Shown here in pieces: positions 23,901 through 35,900 of a stretch of DNA of 64,000 nt (the first letter of the stretch is position 1; each line of letters begins with the position of its first letter). The position numbers and the translations under genes are program-made. This DNA is from Rhinopomastus cyanomelas (taxonomy: Eukaryota > Chordata > Aves > Bucerotiformes > Rhinopomastidae). The stretch is from positions 430,194 to 494,193 of the forward strand of contig VXBP01000417.1 of assembly GCA_013400115.1 (NCBI GenBank), in the 5' to 3' direction. The notes beneath the pieces were generated by a model that saw only the letters and a program-made list of their open reading frames with translations, was not told where the DNA came from and did no database searches.

Positions 23901-26900
23901 GGATGTTGAGTTTTCAGCCGTAGTAGATCCTCTATAACAGATCAGTTGTACATCTGGTGGTGTCCTTCCTAAATGAGCGTGTGGTCTGGAATAACCTCAG
24001 TCTGGAGACCTGAGATAAATTAATGATATTTACATCAGCTAGTTTGGTTTGATGTAATTCTATTGGCAGGCATCATAAAATGAAGATTTTGCTTTGTAGG
24101 TTTATGTATCTGTCCTGCATGCCTCATTCTTTAATTGGATTGAAAGTCGTGTCTCCTGCTACAGTTACTTCACAGTATCACAGTATTATCAAGGTTGGAA
24201 GAGACCTCATAGATCATCAAGTCCAACCTGTCACCACAGAGCTCAAGGCTAGACCATGGCACCAAGTGCCACGTCCAATCGTGCCTTGAACAGCTCCAGA
24301 GTTGGCGACTCCACCACCTCCCTGGGCAGGCCATTCCAGTGGCCAATGACTCTCTCGGTGAAGAACTTTCTCCTCACCTCAAGCCTCAATTTCCCCTGGC
24401 GCAGCTTGAGGCTGTGTCCTCTTGTTCTGGTGCTGGCTGCCTGAGAGAAGAGAGCAACCTCCTCCTGGCCACAACCACCCCTCAGGTAGTTGTAGACAGC
24501 AATAAGGTCTCCCCTGAGCCTCCTCTTCTCAAGGCTAAACAATCCCAGCTCCCTCAGCCTCTCCTCATAGGGCTTGTGCTCAAGGCCCCTCACCAGCCTC
24601 GTTGCCCTTCTCTGGACACGCTCAAGCACCTCAATGTCCTTCCTAAACTGAGGGGCCCAGAACTGGACACAGTACTCAAGGTGCGGCCTAACCAGTGCAG
24701 AGTACAGGGGCAGAATGACCTCCCTGCTCCTGCTGGCCACACCATTCCTGATGCAGGCCAGGATGCCATTGGCCCTCTTGGCCACCTGGGCACACTGCTG
24801 GCTCATGTTCAGGCGGGTATCAATCAGCACCCCCAGGTCCCTTTCTGTTTGGCTGCTCTCCAGCCACTCCGACCCCAGCCTGTAGCTCTGCATGGGATTG
24901 TTGTGGCCAAAGTGCAGCACCCGGCACTTGGACTTATTGAACGCCATCCCGTTGGACTCTGCCCATCTGTCCAGGCGGTCAAGGTCCCGCTGCAGAGCCC
25001 TTCTGCCCTCCAACTCAGACACATCTGCCCCCAGCTTTGTATCATCTGCAAACTTGCTGATGACTGACTCAATGCCCTCATCCAGATCATCTATGAAAAT
25101 GTTAAAGAGGATGGGGCCCAGCACTGATCCCTGAGGGACACCACTAGTGACCGGCCGCCAGCTGGATGTGGCACCATTCACCACCACTCTCTGGGCTCGG
25201 CCCTCCAGCCAGTTCCTAACCCAGCACAGAGTGTTGCCCTCCAAGCCATGGGCTGACAGCTTAGCCAGCAGTTTGCTGTGGGGGACAGTGTCAAAGGCCT
25301 TGCTGAAGTCCAGATAGACCACATCCCCAGCGCCTCCCCACATCCACCAAGCGGGTCACCTGATCATAGAAGGAGAGCAGGTTGGAGAGGCAGGATCTGC
25401 CCTTCCTGAACCCATGTTGGCTGGACCTGAGCCCTTGGCCATCCCTTAGGTGTGCAGTTACTGCCCCCAAGATAACCTGCTCCATCAGTTTCCCTGGCAC
25501 TGAGGTCAGGCTGACAGGCCTGTAGTTCCCAGGATCCTCCAGCCGACCCTTCTTGTGGATGGGGATCACGTTGGCCAGTTTCCAGTCACCTGGGACCTTC
25601 CTTACTACTTCGTGTAACCCACCGCATGTGTTTCTCACGTAGATTTTCAGGGGGTAATACTGGAGAACGGTTAGAAGAAAAGAAAGAACCTGAGAGTGCT
25701 GCAGGAGCAGGCCAGCTGCAGGCAGTTTGCCAGCAATACTTACAGGTATGCAAATTTGATCTGTACTGGTGTGGGTCTAGCACAGCCACAACGAAATGTA
25801 ATGCCTGAGTTTTGTTTATGTCAACTGAAGCGTTGCTGTTTTCGACCTCAGAGTTCTCATGAAGTCCTTTATGCAAGATGTGTTGTGTTCTGGATGTGGC
25901 GGTTCACGCAGCCCTGCTCCTAATTGTTCTGTCTCGGTGTAAACCCCCAGATAATACAGCACAGCAAGCAGAGACTAGATCGGCAAACCATCGCTTCAGT
26001 GATTTAGATGAATCTGTTCACAATGGGGGATTTTTCCAAGGTCTTGGGCAAAACAGATCCTTATGTTAGGGGCTTTTTTTAAACATCCCTGATGAGCTAG
26101 TGGCTTTTATTTTGCTTTCAATGAAAAAGAAAAAAGTAAATTAAAGAATCACTTGGCAACATGTAGAGTGTGCAAGTAACAATGCCTCGAGTGGGTGCAC
26201 GTCAGATATCCCTCAAAGGGAAGCCTTATCTGCGGTCCTTTTACGCATCTCCTAGCTAGTGTGTTTTCAGTGTTTGAGGCTACTACATGTTGAATGCATC
26301 TGCAAAACTTGTTGCTGGTAACTTACGATGTAACGCTTAGCCAGTCGGAACTGTGGTGGAGAGAGACTATAAAATGTCACATGTGTGAGCAATAACTTTG
26401 TTGCTGTTTCACACTGAAGGTTTTGTCGCGTGTCGATTCTGTTTTGCGAAGTCCAAGAGCTCCTCCGCTGATCTACAGACGCAGTAAAGGGCCAGTGCAA
26501 AGTAATCCTAGCAAGAATGGACAGGCCTGTGGATTTGAGCACCTTCCACTTACTGTAGAAATGTGGGCAGATCAGCTAATGGCCCTAAAGGTAATGCATG
26601 GCTACACATGGTCTTATATTCCTCCTTTAATCTGCTGACCCCCCCCCCCCCCCCCCCNTAATCTGCTGGCCCCCCCCCCCCAGTCTCTCCCTGTATGTAG
26701 GGTTTTGTGTTGCTTTTGTTATTGCCTGACTTGGGGTTAGAATCATTCAGGTTGGAAAAGACCCTTGGGATCATCGAGTCCAACCATCAACCACACTCTA
26801 CAAGTTCACCTGGAAACTATATCCCCCAACACTACATCTAAGCAACTTCTAAATCCTAGGAGTGTCCTAGGGATCAGTACTGGGCCCCGTTCTATTTAAT

Positions 26901-29900
26901 ATCTTTGGTGATGACCCAGATGAAGGATTGAGTCTTTGTCCCCCACCTTTCCTTCTTCTTTGTCTCTCTCCTTTCTGCTACTCTCTTTTCCCTCCCAGCT
27001 CCTTTCCACATACCCTCTGTGCTCCTCTCTCCTCAATACTTCTCTCTCTCTCCCTTTTCCTGCTCCCAGCTCCTCTTCCTCCTCTGTTGAGGATTTCCTG
27101 TGCTGTTGGAGTTTGGAATTTAATGGCTGCATGAACACTTCGATCTTAATGCAGACCTGTGGTGTAAGCAGCCTTAATTCAAACTTGAAGTGAATCCACG
27201 AGCCTGAGTCACTCCCTTGTCTTATGATTGGGATGTGACAGAAGGGCATCCACTTTCTGTCCTCTCTGATGGAGGCTGGGGGTGAGGAACACCTTTTCAG
27301 CATTAGGTACACCTTTAACATGTACTAGTTGTGCAGTGGATGCACTGAGCTCTGGGCAACTCTCAGGACCCAAGCATTTGCGATGCCAACAGGGAATGTA
27401 ATTTACTTGGTTGTCTGGGGGGTTTGGGATGTGTTTGCTACTGTCAAAACAGTTCTGCTGTGCACTAATGTACCACTTGCAAACACTGGGGTGAAAAATA
27501 TCACCCTAGAGACAGACACAGATGATGTACACGGGAGTATCTCTGGCCTAAAAGTTTTTGGTCACTACCATTGCTAAGGTGACTCTTTAGAGTCATCTTC
27601 TCTATACTGTAGAGTATAGAAGACACAGCTTTAGAGTCTGTTGTATTTCGTGCATTGATGATGATGCATTCTCCTTTTCCTTTTTGTCTTGCTACAACAG
27701 TAACTTCTTGATCTAAATACAAGTGGAGTAATTTTGTTTAAATCAAATTCTCTGTGACCAACACTTGTTATTTCACTGTAAGTGTAGTATCTTAATTTTT
27801 AGGCTATCAGTGTTTTTTATAAATTACATCATTTTAAGAAGATACTGTTCTTAAACTCCATGAAAACTAAAACCTTATTGTCTCCAGTACTGGCATGTTT
27901 TTGCACATGAGAAACACAAAGTCTGTCTGTTTGCCTGTTAAAAACTACTTTAAGCAGTTCCTGAAATAATCATGTCCTCTCTCTTCTTTTAAAAGGATTT
28001 GTATAGGTCTTTGAGAAAACTGTCTCTGGAGTTGGTGCCCTGGCACACTGCAGAGCCACAGGATAACAGAGAGTCTGTACGAGTTGAAGACCTCCAGTTC
28101 ATAGTAGATGCAATATTGGAAGAGATAGAAAATAAAGAAAAGGTAATTTTTACCAGGGGTTTGTAATCACAAGTTACTGTGAAATTCTTAAAGGCATTCT
28201 TCACACAGTGATTAGATTTGTGCATCTGAAAGCCTTGCAGGGGTTTAAGAAATAGCTGTTTGAAGATATTCAATAGTCAAAGACTCTTTTAACATGATGG
28301 ATAAATTCACCTTGGGGAAGGACTGTTAATGGAAGTCGTTTGACCAACGATGAATTTGCATTGCCCTGTAGTCTCAGGTATCACCCTGTGCTGTCTGTTC
28401 CTCAGTCAGCATCAAGAATACAGAAAAGTGCTCACAGAGCAGGAGGCCTTCAGAAGAGTAGTTTTTGTATGCTGGATGGTTGTGTCTCAAAACTCTCTTT
28501 AAAATCCCTCAGATGTAAGAACATTTGAAATGGGGTGGATTTAATAAGGGATGTTTCACCCGTTTCTCTTCATGGACGAGCTTTGAGAATGAACAGTGAT
28601 TTAAAAGAACCCTTGCTTTTCTAAACAGTAACATGGCCAAGTTATTCTTTCTTCCTGCTTGCTACAGAACAACCAGATGCCGCCCTTACCAACCCTGTTT
28701 GCAATAGTCTCTCACTTCCAGAAGTTGTTTGATGTGAATTCTTTGAGTGGCATTTATCCACGAATGAACGAGGTTTACACAAAGCTTGGGGAAATGACCA
28801 ATGCTATGAGAAATCTCCACGAGCTCCTGGAACTAGGTAAAAACAGATCACCTGGCCCTTGTTCAGACCGTTTCCCAGGGAGGAAGACAGCAAGTGAAAG
28901 GCTGACCTCTTGATGGAAGATTTCCTGAGATGCTGAGAAATGAGTAAACTAGCAATCTTCTTCACTGGGAAGATAAAAATGGGTTGCTGTCCCTTGGGAG
29001 TTTAATAAGCAAGACCCCTTTACTTGTAAGCCTTTAGCTGTTGCTGAGGAATACCAGAGAGGCAGAAGGAAGAAATAACAGAGGAAATGTAATTGTTACA
29101 TTATTTTTTTACACAAACCTTTGATTTCTGCAAGCTGACTTTGCAATTCTTGACCACCTTTCATTATCTACTTGAAAGATAACAAGTTTAAGGAATAAAT
29201 AACCTCTGCTGTAGATTTCCACTCGCTACTTCATGCAAGTGTAATTATGTCCAATCCTCAAGCATCCAGCTTGCACTGCTAAACTTCAAAAAAAATATAG
29301 TTGTTGAATGTCAAAAACTAAATTACAGCACTCAGAAGCTTGTTTAGTCACTTCCCAGCACTCATTCTCTTCTGGTTTGTACTTCTGGAGAAGAGCAGCT
29401 GGGTTAAAGGTCTGGCTGCACGGTAAGGTGTGCAGCCCCAGAGCAAGGCTCCTGGCTGCTAAGGCCTTCTGAGCCTCACTGCCTGCAGCCAGCAGGAGGT
29501 GGGGAAGCCTCGTGTCTCCCTAACAAGCACAGAGAATGCCTTCTTTGAGCTCGGCTTTGAAATCAGGGAGCAAAGGACGAGGAGCCCGTTAACCCTCCGT
29601 CACAGTAGTCAAAGCAGGTAAAATTGAAGACCAAAACAACTTCTGGCACTTAACAAAATATTTAGGGAGCAAGTTCCTTGTTGGCCCGGCCTCTGGATGG
29701 TACTGCTGCCGTGTTGCAGGAACCAAATCAATAACCCTCTGTAGGATTTCTGCTGACAGAAATGCAGTAGCACTTTAGTACCATCTCTGCTGTGAAAACA
29801 CACAGCTCTGACAAGTTTTAGCCACGGAAAGCTTAGTGAGAGACTTCATTGTGTCCAGCTAACACCAGTTTTTTTCTGACTGTGGGCACTTCTGTGAATG

Positions 29901-31530
29901 GTGGAACCTGTACGCCCGCGCCTGTGAAAACCCAGTAAAATCTGGGCACCTGCAGGGATTGGACTGGGCCCAAAATACTTCCCTGTTATTACTGTTACCA
30001 GAAAGATGAAGTGTGTGTTTTTCCACAGAGAGTTCAGCTCCACCCGCTGTGGTAGTGGATACTGTTGGGAAACTGTGTGACATAATTAATGAGAACGTGA
30101 CCGAGCAGGTACAGCAGCTTCTGGGGACTTGGGACATCCACAGGTATGTGGGGCTGTGCGGTTGGTTCTTCAAACATCAAGTCTGTAATAGAGAAGGGGC
30201 TGAAACTGGTGCTGAAATAAACTGTAATCAGGCGTTACAAGTGGGTGAGCTGCAACAACCAAGGAGTTGCTACTGTCCTGCACAGAACAAAACCTGAATA
30301 CATTCAAAACGATAATACTGGCAGAAAGAAGGTTCCAGAACACCTTGTTGGTTTGCATGGATGAAGTGATCACGTAAGCTTTAATAGGATGTGTGTGTCA
30401 TAAGGAGACAAATAGGGCACATGGGTGGGGAAGAGAAAGCGTTGCAAGGTTTCAGCTGTGATACTGGAGCGTGAGCTGCTAAGAGGACGAGGATGTTGGG
30501 AACTGGGCAAATCCTGTTGGATCTTCAGTAGGTGACAGCGTAAGAGTACGTGGTGGCAGACCGTAAGGCTGCATTCAGCCTGTGCTCTGCAAACATACTG
30601 AAACTGATTGCTGCAGGCAGCGAGCCTGACACTTGCCAAGTTAGCAATACTCCCTCCCTCAACCTTTCTGCACTCCTGACGGTTTTAACTAGCAAACAGC
30701 TGCTAACAGAACACTCCTTGCTCCACCATCACGGCAGTGATGCTTGCCACCTCCAGGCAGTATATTTAGCACACACAGACTAATGTTCCAGTCCAAAAAT
30801 TACCTGGTGCCATGTAAGGAGGAAAGGAAGGATATAAATAGGGCATGAACAGTGAAATAAGACATCCTTCTTTGACACCTAACACTTGTTGGCTGCAGGT
30901 TTGAGAACTCAAGAACGCCTTTGTGGTGTGGATGGGTTTATATATGATTAAGTAAGAGGGTTTTCAGGAAAGCATGACATAGTATGACAAAACAGCCAAG
31001 AGAGTGAACTCAAAATGTACTTGGACCTTCTGAGAATCTCACTTCCACATTTCAGTATAATCAATAAGCTAGAAGAACACGAGTGCTTCTTTCCACCGTT
31101 TCAAGCTCTCGTTCAAGACTTGCTCTGCCTTCTAGGTGAGTAATATTTGCAACAGCTGTAATTATCTTCATGCCAGCACTTCCTAAGACTTTAAACAACA
31201 TGGGTTTTGTTCACTCCTGGTGTGCTCAAACATAAGAAGGACGGGAGGGTAGGTTTTAACTGTTGCCTCCCTTTCGTCTCTCCTCAGAAAGTGATGAAAA
31301 ATACTTGGTTTCATGGAATGGAGGGGTTGCATGTATTAAATCACATAGCTCATAAGCCAGAGAGGAGCTCACTTCATTATTTATCACCTGGAAGTTGGAG
31401 TTTTGTCCAAACTTGAAGATCTTTAAGGAACATAAGCCTTAACCTTCCTGCTTTTCATTCTGTTTCAGAGATCAGTGACGTGGATGATATTTTGCCCACT
31501 GTGCGAAATTTGAAAGTGGCTGCCAGCTGA
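17953..31530 (+). CDS. CEP70: Centrosomal protein of 70 kDa, complete, 16 coding exons
   Basis: Coding exons: 17953-17961, 18410-18515, 18659-18782, 19125-19305, 20265-20434, 21593-21652, 22143-22242, 22630-22718, 23063-23137, 25643-25745, 26420-26590, 27996-28142, 28668-28836, 30029-30143, 31056-31135, 31469-31530. All phases agree, giving 586 residues (human 597). Exons 3-5 and 7-9 encode heptad-rich, Gln/Glu/Lys-rich coiled coil (e.g. QQQKKLQEQEEIIARLQDEL). Later exons hold FLCLIDYYESQI, SPRAPPLIYR, ACGFEHLPLTVEMWADQL, AIVSHFQKLFDV, YPRMNEVYTKLGEMTNAMRN (the region of the C-terminal TPR in human) and DTVGKLCDIINENV. CEP70 binds gamma-tubulin at the centrosome, organises microtubules and supports cilia. 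The start ATG is in a good context (cgccATGa) and corresponds to an internal Met of the human protein (LMTE), hence the shorter N terminus. It shares its promoter with FAIM. Confidence 0.96.
19420..19785 (+). mobile_element. CR1 LINE 3' fragment in CEP70 intron 4
   Basis: It runs from the agctgagggaactggggtga block through ccaatgataggatgagggga and ctggaacaggctgctcaggg to gacttgatggtcctggaagt and ccattatgattcta. Its 3' half is repeated right of the N at 19894. Confidence 0.9.
19602..20183. repeat. near-identical ~290-bp direct repeat around a single N
   Basis: Bases 19602-19893 recur at 19895-20183 with only about one substitution (gtgctagct against gtgatagct) and 3 bases of small deletion. 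A lone N sits exactly between the copies. This looks like two unmerged contig ends or haplotypes rather than a real duplication. Confidence 0.9.
23540..23797 (+). mobile_element. CR1 LINE 3' fragment in CEP70 intron 9
   Basis: The blocks gtgataggatgtgggggaat, ctctggaacaggttgcccag and tggacctagatgatctctga, with the ending ccattctatgattctag, are diagnostic of the CR1 3' end. Confidence 0.92.
24167..25608 (-). mobile_element. CR1 LINE, long 5'-truncated copy with nearly intact reverse transcriptase
   Basis: This is the longest element here. Read on the minus strand, bases 25343-24249 hold an uninterrupted frame of 364 codons with reverse transcriptase motifs VVYLDFSKAFDTV, GVPQGSVLGPILFNIFIDDL and the catalytic SKFADDTKLG block. 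It ends in the C-terminal VIGHWNGLPREVVESPTL and the 3' tail (cacagtatcacagtattat on the plus strand). The preceding part (from 25638, LANVIPIHKKG, NYRPVSLTSVPGKLMEQVI) is in another frame, so one small indel near 25335 breaks it. The endonuclease and 5' end are absent. The long open frame suggests a recent insertion. It lies antisense in CEP70 intron 9. Confidence 0.96.
26641..26682. repeat. poly-C runs around a single N
   Basis: The words taatctgctga and taatctgctgg each precede a long C run, with an N at 26658 between them. It is probably a sequencing or assembly break at a homopolymer, with the same few bases written twice. Confidence 0.85.
26738..26862 (-). mobile_element. CR1 LINE 3' UTR fragment
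   Basis: The inverted tail (agaatcattcaggttggaaa, gatcatcgagtccaacc) continues into the CR1 3' UTR words caacactacatctaagcaac and ttctaaatcc. Confidence 0.8.
26866..26936 (+). mobile_element. CR1 LINE reverse transcriptase fragment, opposite orientation to its neighbour
   Basis: The words gtcctagggatcagtactgg, gccccgttctatttaatatc and gatgacccagatgaagg correspond to the CR1 block encoding VPQGSVLGPxLFNIFxDDLDEG, read on the plus strand. Confidence 0.75.
26931..27088. repeat. polypyrimidine tract in CEP70 intron 11
   Basis: Nearly 160 bases are almost pure C/T on the plus strand (ctttccttcttctttgtctc, ctctctctctcccttttcct) with few purines. It is low-complexity sequence. Confidence 0.8.
27580..27623. 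other. two adjacent inverted repeats (hairpins)
   Basis: TGACTC-TTTA-GAGTCA (27580-27595) is a perfect 6-bp stem. It is followed at once by TCTTC(TC)TATACT-GTAG-AGTATAGAAGA (27596-27623), an 11-bp stem with a two-base bulge. Both lie in CEP70 intron 11. Confidence 0.75.
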
Positions 31531-31649
31531 GAGTTACTCTGGTCTTCTCTCGCAACGTGTACCTGTGAATGTACCTGCTGATGCCCATGACCTTACAGCT
31601 ACCTCTAACCTCCGCCGCCCTCATCAACAGTTTCTGATTTTATGACATA

Positions 31650-31655
31650 AATAAA
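31650..31655 (+). terminator. CEP70: CEP70 polyadenylation signal AATAAA
   Basis: The hexamer lies 120 bases after the CEP70 stop codon and is followed by a T-rich stretch (ccgtttttttcatttttctt), as expected for a short 3' UTR. Confidence 0.75.
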
Positions 31656-32925
31656 AGTTGCTCCGTTTTTTTCATTTTTCTTAATTCATGTTTCGTGGTC
31701 AGTTTAAGAAAAACTAAACCACAAGCGTGGTCAAGTGGTCTGCTCAATCCCAGAGAGCAAACCAGTAGACTGTCAGTCCCGGATGGTGAAGCCAGTGCGC
31801 AGCCAGACCAACTGTAACCACTCAGCATCCTGCACGTTGGCTGGCGCAGCAAGTGTGAGGTAAAGGAGCTCTAACTGCTTGGCCATAACACTTTGATCAC
31901 CTGCCTATCTTGGTTTTCTGGAGAACCTAGTTTAAAGTGTTGTTTGCATTTTTAGCTTGGTATGGAATGCGAACAAATTGTTACTCAGTGAGTACTCCTC
32001 CTGGTTGTAGTCCAAGGCAGACTATAATGTCTCCTGTAGTGCAGGCCAAAAATACTTGAAGCAAGCTTCAGGAGGTGGATGATGGGTTTCTGCCTAGCAC
32101 AGAGCTGAAGTATGACTTGAGCATATTGCAGCAAACAGCTTTAGAACGGCACAGATCAAGTTAGAAGTTTATTGTACATAAACAAGTACGCCAGGCTGCC
32201 AAAAATATTTTGGTATCTTTTGCTCCAGTATTAATAAAGCTTAGTTTACAAAACTGTGCTGTTCCTCAGGCAGAATGCTTTGCCTTCGAGGTTTACAAGA
32301 TTATGAAATGTGCTGTAACAAAGGACAAAACATGTTAAGGCATCACAAGCTAAAACCTTCATGACATCGTGGTAAACTGATCTCCCAGCTGTTGGCAGCT
32401 CATTATGTACATACCTGCAGCCACACTCTGCTAGGATGCTTTTGAACAGTGGGATAACAATTAGTTTCTCAAAAACACAATTCAACAGGTTCTGCAGCCC
32501 TGCAGATGAAGAATGCTGTTAAAAAGGAATTCTTTTACAAGGACACTGTTTCCATGTTAGAAGAGCAGGAATGGGATCCTGGGGAGGTGAGGCTGCCAGG
32601 CAAAGTACTGACACTTCGCTGACAGCACTTCCTTAAGACAGCATTCATACCTGAGGGTTCTTTGGGGTCCCTTATGCCAGAAACAGCAACAATAAAGGGC
32701 TTATTATTCAGGAACAAATTATTCCCAATGTGGGGTTTTTTATTGGTTAATTTTTTTTTTTTACTTCAGTGAGAACTAATCTTTCAGTAGGATCATTAAA
32801 TTACATGTCCTGAGCTGGAGACTGCTTCAAATTTGCAGTGACTGTTCAAAACACTGTAATTACAAAAGAGCTATGTACATTCATACAAAGTTGAAAAATC
32901 AGTAACTTATACACATGAGAAGAAA
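31656..32925. other. tail-to-tail region between CEP70 and ESYT3
   Basis: It probably holds most of the ESYT3 3' UTR. Minus-strand polyadenylation hexamers (TTTATT on the plus strand) occur at 32738-32743 and 32168-32173. I see no coding feature or repeat element. Confidence 0.6.
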
Positions 32926-35900
32926 TCATTTTTTCTTGCGTCTACTCCTTGTCAGCTCATACCTGCAAGACAGACACAGCACGTAACTACAGCAGCTTAA
33001 CACTTTAAAGTTTTACCTGACACAACAGAGACAATCTGGGCTGGTTTACTGCTTGTGCTCCAGAGGCAGCAAGGCAAAGCCCTGGGCACCACCTCAACCT
33101 TCAGCTCCCAACCAGAAGCTTTGGATGCATCAGTTTTCTCCTACTGCCATAACTGCCACATCCATTCATGAGACGTGGATGCTGTTGGGGCCACGGAAAC
33201 GTGGCTTGCCTATCCCACTGGCCAGGGCTGGCTCATTGCCTGTGTGTACAGCAAGCTCCTGGAATATTCACTCTGCATTCCTTGGCTTCCATTGAAGGAG
33301 AAAGAAGGAAGAACTACTGCCACTAACTACAGATGTAGTAGGGAAAAAACACTTGTTAATCTTGGGCTCAGACCAGTGCTTAAGGTTTAACACTGATCTA
33401 CAACAATCATATGAGCAGAAGTGTAGGTGGCTTATTATAATAGTTTCTATAAATGCTTTGTAATTAAAGCTTTATCATATATATATATATATTGCTGGTC
33501 AGAGTATGAATTTAGTTAAGATCTTTATCCAAGTTAAAATTTCTCATAAGGTTACTTCAATAAACATAATTCTTTTACTTATATGCTCCAGTGGTTTTTA
33601 TGGTAACTTAAAGCATGCTGAAGACTGTAATTGCCATAGAGGCCTCTTATTAAAACTGTTTCAGAGGGCAGGATTGCACTAACAGCTGGATTAACACACA
33701 GCTTAGATGAAACTACCAGATTAGCTTGAGTTAGTCCTGCATTTGTAGGTCAGATACTCTTGCTTGCCAAAGCAGGCAGCCCATTCACCCACACTCCCGC
33801 AGCAGTCCTGCAAGCTCCCTGCACAGCAGCTGGCAGGGTCTGAAAGCAGAGATGAAAACTTACCACTGTGCAAAGCCCTTTATCAAGTCCTCTTGTGACA
33901 AGTCAATCCGCACCTTTAAAAAACAGATTTTCTTTATGTTCCTCAGCATACAAGCAGGTTAGCTGAGCCAGCCAGTGCTCCTCTCAAGTCAGACCCACTG
34001 CCGCGTTCTTGGGCGGCAGCTCTCCTCAAAGTTGAGGAGATTCCTGCACCCCCAGGTCACCAGGAGCCAGCCTCAGCCTTGCAGCTCAGTATCTACTTGG
34101 AAAACAGGTGTCACTGCAGGAAGCGATTCCAGTTTACTTTTCACAGAATCAAAATTGTTTGCAGAAAGCTTAAAGCACTGCTGGCAATTTCTGAGTTTCA
34201 AGTGTACGTCTTTGTCAGCCTCCTGTTTGTGGCACTGTTGGAGCCAGTCCCCAGACAGGCACCAGTGGATCCCAGGAAACAAGTTTTTATTTTACTCAGA
34301 AATGAAGTGACACCACACACCAATTGTGTGAGATCACAGGAGGTTCCACATGGATGCAGCCTGATTTCAGGCTGAAACCTGGCAGAGAAGGTTGCTTCCA
34401 GATTGTGAGTCCTGTTAATGGGACCGAGTTACTAGAAGCACCCTTCTGACTCAGCCTGGTTTAATCGGCGTAGCTGCTTTAAACTTACTTTGCCCAGCTC
34501 CTTTCTTTCCTGCGAAATGAATGGCCTGCTGTTTTTCACAGCAATGTCCAGTGTCCTTCTCTTGACATCTTCCAAAGATTCAAAAAATTCAAACCTAAAA
34601 GGAAAGTTTTGAAAGGAGAGAGGCTTAAGTCACAAATTAATATCCTACAAGCATCAGGGCCAGAGCTTTAACAGAGGAGGTGGCTCTTCCAGGCCTCAGG
34701 AAAGATGACAACACTGCTGTTCAGGCTGTGCCTCGCGCTGGGGGAAGGAGGACAACATGCACCTGTGATGAAATGCTGTTTACCATAATTTCCCCCTTCA
34801 TGCTTCCCATGCAACCTTCATTACTCAGAGGAAATGGCTCTGGAGTTTACAAAGGAGGCTTACACCGCACTGACAGGCGACAAGGGCTGAAACCTGTGTA
34901 ATGGCTCTGAATCACGCCTCTGGCACACACCGTCTAGCATCCAGTCAGTTTTTTCCACCCTAAATCCCTTCAGCTCTGCCCGAGTGGCTTTTCTTCAAGT
35001 CAGAGTTGCAGAACAGGTAATATGCTTTGGAGCTCTGCGTTGCTCAACCTAGTGCACTAAACTGAGGATGTCCTGGATACGTCAATACGGAGGATGAGGA
35101 ACAAGGGATCCTGTTCAGTGTCTGCTCTGGACTCGTGGCAGTGGAATTACACCAGAACAGGCAGAAGCAAAATCCACAGCTCCAGTGTTTCCAGTCTGAA
35201 GATGAATTAAACTATTCTAAAATCTTTTCTCCATTTCTGTCCTATGCTGACACATACAGAAAGGACCCAACTCACAGAAAAATGGGAGTTGCTCAGGATC
35301 ACTCAATGTTTACATTACCTTCACACACACCTTCCTCTAAATCTAGGATTAAAATCACTCCCAAAAGAGCTGTGTAGCATTACTGTGTTTGGTTATATAC
35401 AAAACACATCCACATCAGTGGCAGAGCTGTGGACATGACATGACCAGCAAAGACGTGGGAGCATTTTACCCTGCTCCCACCAGGTCTTGATGGCATCCAT
35501 CTGGGGTTGGTCCAGTCTCAAAAGGCTTTGTATTGCACTGCCTTTGACTTCTGGATGCTGTCAGAAAATGCATCAGGCAAAGAAGTATGAAGAAGAGAAG
35601 TAGGGTTTGTGAGGTACCCAAATGGAAAGATTGCTTCTGCAATGGCAGGAATGCTGGTGTGCAAGCACAGCTGGAGCCTGTGCTGCCAGGATCAGGGAAG
35701 GGGTGGGAAGCTGTGCTCTCCTCCTGCATGACAGTGACACCACGCCTGGAGCAAGGCCAACCCTAAGCACTGGTGAATCGCAGTTAAAGTGCCACTGTTT
35801 CCAGAAGACCTACACATGTTCACAGGAAACAATCCTTCAGCACAACAGGAGCACATGATGTAAGTGAGCCCCTTCACTGTTCCAGTGGCAATCATAATTA

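Noticed and set aside
24339..25067. 242-codon plus-strand frame
   Set aside because: It is the antisense shadow of the CR1 reverse transcriptase.
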